Of a stretch of DNA of 64,000 nucleotides, positions 60,801-64,000 are shown one piece after another. The stretch is from Nepenthes gracilis. Its lineage: Eukaryota > Streptophyta > Magnoliopsida > Caryophyllales > Nepenthaceae. Location: NCBI GenBank assembly GCA_033239525.1, contig BSYO01000033.1:5385501-5449500 (forward strand), in the 5' to 3' direction. The position numbers and the translations under genes were made by a program. The notes below the pieces were generated by a model. It saw only the letters and a program-made list of their open reading frames with translations, ran no database searches and was not told the origin of the DNA. Numbering within the stretch: the stretch's first letter is position 1; every line of letters starts with the position of its first letter.

Positions 60801-62285
60801 ATACATAATAACGATGCCGATATCTCCAACGTATCTAATACTGAAATGACCATGACCGATATTAATACCAATATTGATATTTTCTTCCATGGCTTAAACA
60901 TAACTTTTTGTGTGTGTGTGTGTGTGTGGATATTATCACCCTCATGAAAAGTCCTCCCATAATCATATAGAAAATTTATAAAGAATTATTAAAGAAAAAG
61001 TGGCTATTACAGTATTACCAGAGCAATATATTCCGGCAATAGCCTTACATATTGTCCTCTGCTATGACAGAGCACGCTCCTCTGCCAACAATTTATAAAA
61101 CAATAAGTTATTCACGTTCAGCCAGAATGCGGGGCTTGGATTAAGATCCTAAAGTTAAGATATTTGATATTTAATTTTTGAAGATGATGTTATCTGGTTT
61201 AGCCTATATAATGGGCTCTAAGATTTCATAACATCAAATTTAGCCAATCTCTAATAAAATATTTATATTTGTATTTTAACATCCTCTATTAATCATCTCT
61301 AACAAAACCAATCAAGCTAGTGCTCAATAGTCAATGTCCATCCATCTCTTTTAGCAAAACTGGAAAAGCACCAATGGATCCCTCCATCACATAGGCAGCA
61401 CAGAAAAACATTGATCTTTAACAATTCATAAACCTAAAAATATCATGTCCAGTCACTGAAAAGTGGTGCATGCCAAACTGTTCACTGCCCAAGCAAGACA
61501 GTGGTTGACTGGTGTGATTCTCATCAAAAGAAACAAAGTGTCCTGGAATAAACACAATACAGGCCTCCAGTAAAGTACAAAAAGGTGATTCCCCCAAAAT
61601 AGTACAAGTAAGCTGGAAGATTCCCAGCTGGGACCACATAATAGTTGGAACATAGTCCAAAAATGTTTTCCTCTGGTCCTTGGTGCATATACATTTTGCA
61701 ATTCTATATTGAAAAACTTCTTGAAAAGAACCAATGTGTACTAGCAAAGAATAATAGCATAAGTGGCCAACTTAAAGAGAATTGTATCAGATTGCTGGAT
61801 ATTGTGAAGGTTTTCGTCATTCATACTCTTATTCAAAGACACACACACAAAAATACAGTGAAAAGGGGGACATCCAATAACAACAATGGCATTCTTTAAG
61901 AAAAGTCGTCTAGTTGTTTTCTTTATATAGTTTATCTAAGGCTATCTCGATATTGAAATTAGAAGTGCTATCATTGAGCTTCAGAAATTCAATATCCTAA
62001 GCATAAGGATCAAAGTCATTTGCTACCTACAAGATATCGGAGATGTTCAAGGGTAAAGCCCTTAGTCGTATTAATATGGTCCACAAGTCTTCCAGGAGTA
62101 GCTACCAATATGTCCACTGAACTCTGAAATATCTGTGAATGATCTTCAGGGTCATAACAAACACCCGCCTCATGCTTGGGTCTTCTGATTAGGTTTGATA
62201 TTTCATCAGCAATTGAAGACTGGCCAACAGCCAAACCAACAGACAAGCCTACAGCTGGTGCAATAGCAGCAAAGACTTCTTTAAC
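38250..62285 (-). CDS. RH1: DEAD-box ATP-dependent RNA helicase, RH1 type, 3' seven exons, partial at 5' end
   Basis: Minus-strand exons are 62285-62031, 57581-57430, 55991-55814, 51396-51209, 40598-40394, 38943-38838 and 38359-38250 (TAA). All junction phases agree, giving 397 codons plus stop. Motifs in order are ATPGRLVDHI (Ib); VVDETDRLL, with the Walker B box as DETD rather than DEAD; SATLTQDPSKL (III); CIVFTSSVESTHRL (IV); SSDAMTRGMD (V) and HRAGRTARAGQ (VI). A basic C-terminal tail (SKKRKF, KGKRTKE) follows. The DETD box and the KLVQLDLHHPLFMTTG block match my memory of Arabidopsis RH1, so a role in RNA unwinding is expected, but substrates are unknown. Motifs Q, I and Ia are encoded outside the window. 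Introns are 4.4, 1.4, 4.4, 10.6, 1.5 and 0.5 kb. No break is seen in the visible exons. Confidence 0.93.
40599..42833 (-). other. Part of the 10.6 kb RH1 intron, left of the hAT element
   Basis: No coding region is supported. 40910-41170 looks like an old AT-rich MITE or decayed insertion, but no ends were established. 42240-42540 is a GC-richer patch with CCACCTCCAGCTGC and AACCACAGGTCAACC words that faintly recall blocks at 54.1-54.3 kb. A T run at about 41266-41279 is simple sequence. Confidence 0.45.
42842..48108 (+). mobile_element. Decayed hAT DNA transposon inserted in an RH1 intron
   Basis: The 5.27 kb block carries a BED-finger/DUF659-type hAT transposase remnant on the plus strand, opposite to RH1. 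Proposed ends are CATGGTTGGAAACATC (42842) and CTATTTCGGTCCATG (48108), which are imperfect inverted repeats. Flanking 8-mers AATGGGAG (42834-42841) and AATCGGTG (48109-48116) agree at six of eight positions, as expected for an old hAT 8-bp target duplication. The terminal 100-150 bp at each side match the two halves of MITE family A. The element is fragmented and cannot encode a working transposase. Confidence 0.65.
44205..47620 (+). pseudogene. hAT transposase pseudogene (BED zinc finger, DUF659, C-terminal region)
   Basis: Translation in shifting frames yields the hAT order. First is a BED-type finger, with NYKFCDKIISQG near 44320 and LKDHLSHVRGNV near 44365 (Cys side and His-x3-His side in different frames). 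Next is a DUF659-like start, INGPTYYELMKIHLDNKYKQ, at 45072-45131. Then come AVDEIEEDSVIQVATDN at about 45303-45353 (the VTDN-like motif) and a YWTNYVTRC-like CAAHC region near 45405. RFITSY.AIESIYLHKKGLR lies near 45585-45645 and LIKVLKLVNNDQKPTLRFIY at 45778-45837, followed by KVMGQAKMAIKKG. An acidic DDPLN segment follows near 46752. A further coding-like stretch at 47100-47600 (GKGIQAIRDSQSREAIDKF, PRPYYQYGFY) may be a C-terminal or second ORF. Stops and frameshifts are numerous. Confidence 0.75.
48117..51208 (-). other. Part of the 10.6 kb RH1 intron, right of the hAT element
   Basis: No gene is supported. Compositionally the stretch 48150-49900 looks less AT-rich and contains open frames of up to 117 codons on both strands. 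None shows a motif I recognise, and no splice-consistent set could be built. 50440-50770 is rich in GTTGGTTG/CCAGTCATC words and may be a transposon fragment. Confidence 0.45.
51740..51963. repeat. GATAT-rich MITE, family A copy 2 (left end unclear)
   Basis: The right part is well preserved: CCCTATTAATTTATGATTTT, then TCTGATATATCTAATACTAA, GACCGATATCAATACCAATA and the terminal TTATTTTCATCCATG ending at 51963. It aligns closely with 60760-60891. The left terminal repeat has decayed, so the start is approximate. It lies in the RH1 intron 51397-55813. Confidence 0.6.
53930..54450. repeat. MITE-like family B copy 1
   Basis: Approximate block with GAATATTTATTCCC near its left side and TTATTTTAATCCGGCAACCAAA at its right. 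Its middle reads GCCAGCCACCACTGACAATC. A second copy with the same order of blocks lies at 59135-59505. The AACCAAA-type end and GAATA/TATTCC words are typical of hAT-like MITEs. Borders and target duplication were not resolved. Confidence 0.4.
54811..54844. repeat. (AG)17 microsatellite
   Basis: This is an uninterrupted AG dinucleotide run in the RH1 intron 51397-55813. Confidence 0.95.
59135..59505. repeat. MITE-like family B copy 2
   Basis: Starts near GGTTTGATGGAATAGACATT and ends near TATTCCACTCTAACAACCAA, which are roughly inverted. The interior carries GGCCACCGTTGACTAGCGATT and GGAATAGTTATCACCCGCAC, colinear with the block at 53930-54450. It lies in the RH1 intron 57582-62030. Length is about 370 bp; the exact ends are uncertain. 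Confidence 0.45.
60594..60891. repeat. GATAT-rich MITE, family A copy 3, best preserved
   Basis: The 298-bp element has terminal inverted repeats CATGGATGAAAATATC and GATATTTTCTTCCATG (15 of 16 positions pair). Flanking 8-mers ACTTAAAC (60586-60593) and GCTTAAAC (60892-60899) differ at one base, matching the 8-bp target duplication of hAT transposons. Its left half matches the left end of the hAT element at 42842 (ATCAACCGATA, ATATCAATTGA.A.ATTC). Its right half matches that element's right end (CCGATATTAATAC). It lies in RH1 intron 57582-62030. Confidence 0.8.
60909..60928. repeat. (GT)n microsatellite
   Basis: Short GT run next to the right flank of MITE copy 60594-60891. Confidence 0.85.
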
Positions 62286-64000
62286 CTGAAAATTGGAGGA
62301 AGGGGAGATGAACCTTCAAGCGGCATTCAAGAGTCAAACAAAATAGAGTAAAACCACTAGAATTAGTTTGTTCATTGTTTTTCAATAAAATGAATACTCC
62401 AATACTGTCATTTCCGGTGTATTTACTGTTATCCTTGACAATATTGTGTTATTTTTTAGATTACATATTTATATTTTGATGTTTGTGTTTTCTTGGGGTG
62501 TGAACGAATACAGGCCCAAAGGCTAAATTTTCAAAAAAAGGCAGAGGAGCGAACATAGCACATGTTGGCCCCAGAATCAAGTTTCAGATTATGTTAAAAA
62601 GGGGGCTTTTATGCAATTCTTCCCCATAAACGTGTATCCCCTTGAAAATACACAACCTAATTCTTCAAGAGGCAACTTCAACAGTGTTATTTTTGGAGAG
62701 CATTGCTTTTTTAGTGTGTGGTTTTTGGCGAGTATTGTTTTGTGAGTGTTGTTTTATGAGAATTTTTTTTATTATCCGAAAGTTGCAATAGGTGGCTACA
62801 CATTGAAGGGGAGATGGGATTAAGAGAAAAACGCAAATTTCAGATTGGAAGTAATGGAAAACTAATCTCTTGGTGAAGCTAGTGATGAACTTGCTTGGAT
62901 GACGGTATTTTAAATTGTATTTAATCGTTGTAGTTGTTTTTCAGGTTAATATAATACTAGTTTATCATTCTTCAATTTTAGTAGATCTCTTCTTCTATTT
63001 GGAAGATCTTTCATAGGCTCGGTCATGCTTTTTATATAGAATTATTGAGGTATTTGATTATGTTCAAAAAAAGATTGTTCATCAGTGTGATTTTCCGCTG
63101 CAATACTGCATTAAGTATATTGTCATCTTTGAATCAGTCTAATAAAATGGCAATCCATGGTATCGAAAGATGACCGTGATTTTCTAGAGTTACATTTAAA
63201 TCACATGAGTTCTTGATGTTATACCTTCCCATGAGATAGATTGATGCTATGAGCTCCAATAAAGTTATTCAATCAATTATACATGAATGGAAATGTGCAG
63301 TTCAATGAGGGATTCTTGATGTTTTGCTGCTATTAAATATTAGTTATACCTTTCCATTATATCAATTTGATTCTCAAGTTGCTCTATAATCATTAGTTTT
63401 ATCACGTTGATTTTCTTGTGTGTTTTGGAGTTCCTTTTAGTGTTTCTATTATCTCCCTGAGCCCAAAGGAATCAACATCCCATTTTATGCTATGATAGTC
63501 GTGTTATACTTCAGGCATAATCACCACATTAGGAAAACAACATAAGAGACTTACACCCAAGACACTCCTAACCAGTATGGTCACCAAAGCTAAGAACATT
63601 TATGCAAGCAACAGCCCAAGCTCTTTAGATAAAAAACAAACTGATGTGTTTCAGACTTCTTATACAAGGATGAAGTCCATTTGGCCCCTCTCCACTCACT
63701 AAATGCCCTGAGTTTTTGCATGAATTGAGGAGATTTTGGCTGGCAAGTGAGAGGAGCTATCCACTTGTAGAGATGAAGATGAGAAGCAGAGTTTTGCAGA
63801 GGATGAAGAGCAGGGTAACAGTATTGACTCAATTTTCTGTGGGCCTCAGCCTGATCCTGAAAGGTTGAAAGTTCTGAATTGCTTCTGCTTCAAATTGGGG
63901 ATGTGAAATTGATTCCGATGGTTTGGTAGGGGGTGGGGGTGCACTGGTGATTATGATACTTCCGGAGGGTTACAGAACCACAGATGCTGGAGTTGTGGGT
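62286..64000 (-). other. RH1 intron or upstream sequence to the window edge
   Basis: The acceptor of the first visible RH1 exon is at 62286-62287. Upstream of it I find no sequence encoding helicase motifs Q, I (GxGKT) or Ia, so the preceding exon is outside the window. 62430-63500 is AT-rich and featureless. 63590-63990 is less AT-rich and open for 80 codons on the minus strand (63832-63590), but no family or splice site ties it to RH1. Confidence 0.5.

Noticed and set aside
63590..63832. Possible N-terminal RH1 exon near the window edge
   Set aside because: The translation lacks the Q motif, GxGKT and PTRDLA-type motif expected upstream of the 62285 exon, and no phase-compatible donor was seen.

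Overview
This window is nuclear DNA from a plant, almost certainly a flowering plant. Its genes have many introns with GT-AG (and one GC-AG) borders, long AT-rich introns, families of plant transposons, and a Ty3/gypsy retrotransposon of a type known only from plants. I see no prokaryotic genes. I noticed no rRNA or tRNA genes and no CRISPR array. I cannot name the species.

Four host genes are supported. (1) 912-7687, plus strand: the 3' seven exons of an ERO1-type endoplasmic reticulum thiol oxidase; the N-terminal exon(s) lie left of the window. (2) 10545-17293, minus strand: a complete three-exon gene for a 99-residue conserved plant protein of unknown function with a basic tail. (3) 34106-34381, plus strand: a single-exon gene for a 91-residue plant protein of unknown function, with a TATA box upstream. 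(4) 38250-62285, minus strand: the 3' seven exons of a DEAD-box RNA helicase of the RH1 type, spread over 24 kb by very long introns; the N-terminal exons lie right of the window. ERO1 and RH1 are ordinary housekeeping genes, and nothing suggests the four genes form a functional cluster.

The rest is transposon-derived or featureless AT-rich sequence. A 10.5 kb Ty3/gypsy element of Tat-like layout lies at 20489-31023. It has two 0.9 kb LTRs, degraded gag-pol, an internal deletion that removed RNase H, tandem repeats after integrase, and antisense ORF remnants of the plant 'Transposase_28' type. A solo LTR with a perfect 5-bp target duplication lies at 36603-37464, and a second LTR-like block at 31413-32350.

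The 10.6 kb RH1 intron carries a decayed BED-finger hAT transposon (42842-48108). Its two ends match a small 'GATAT-rich' repeat family (235-468, 51740-51963, 60594-60891). That family therefore looks like internal-deletion derivatives (MITEs) of this hAT lineage, and this relationship is the most interesting structural observation here. Other points worth checking are a GC-AG intron in ERO1, a 54-bp in-frame tandem duplication over the ERO1 stop codon, a 104-bp intronic tandem duplication, and an unidentified decayed coding block inside ERO1 intron 1378-4481.
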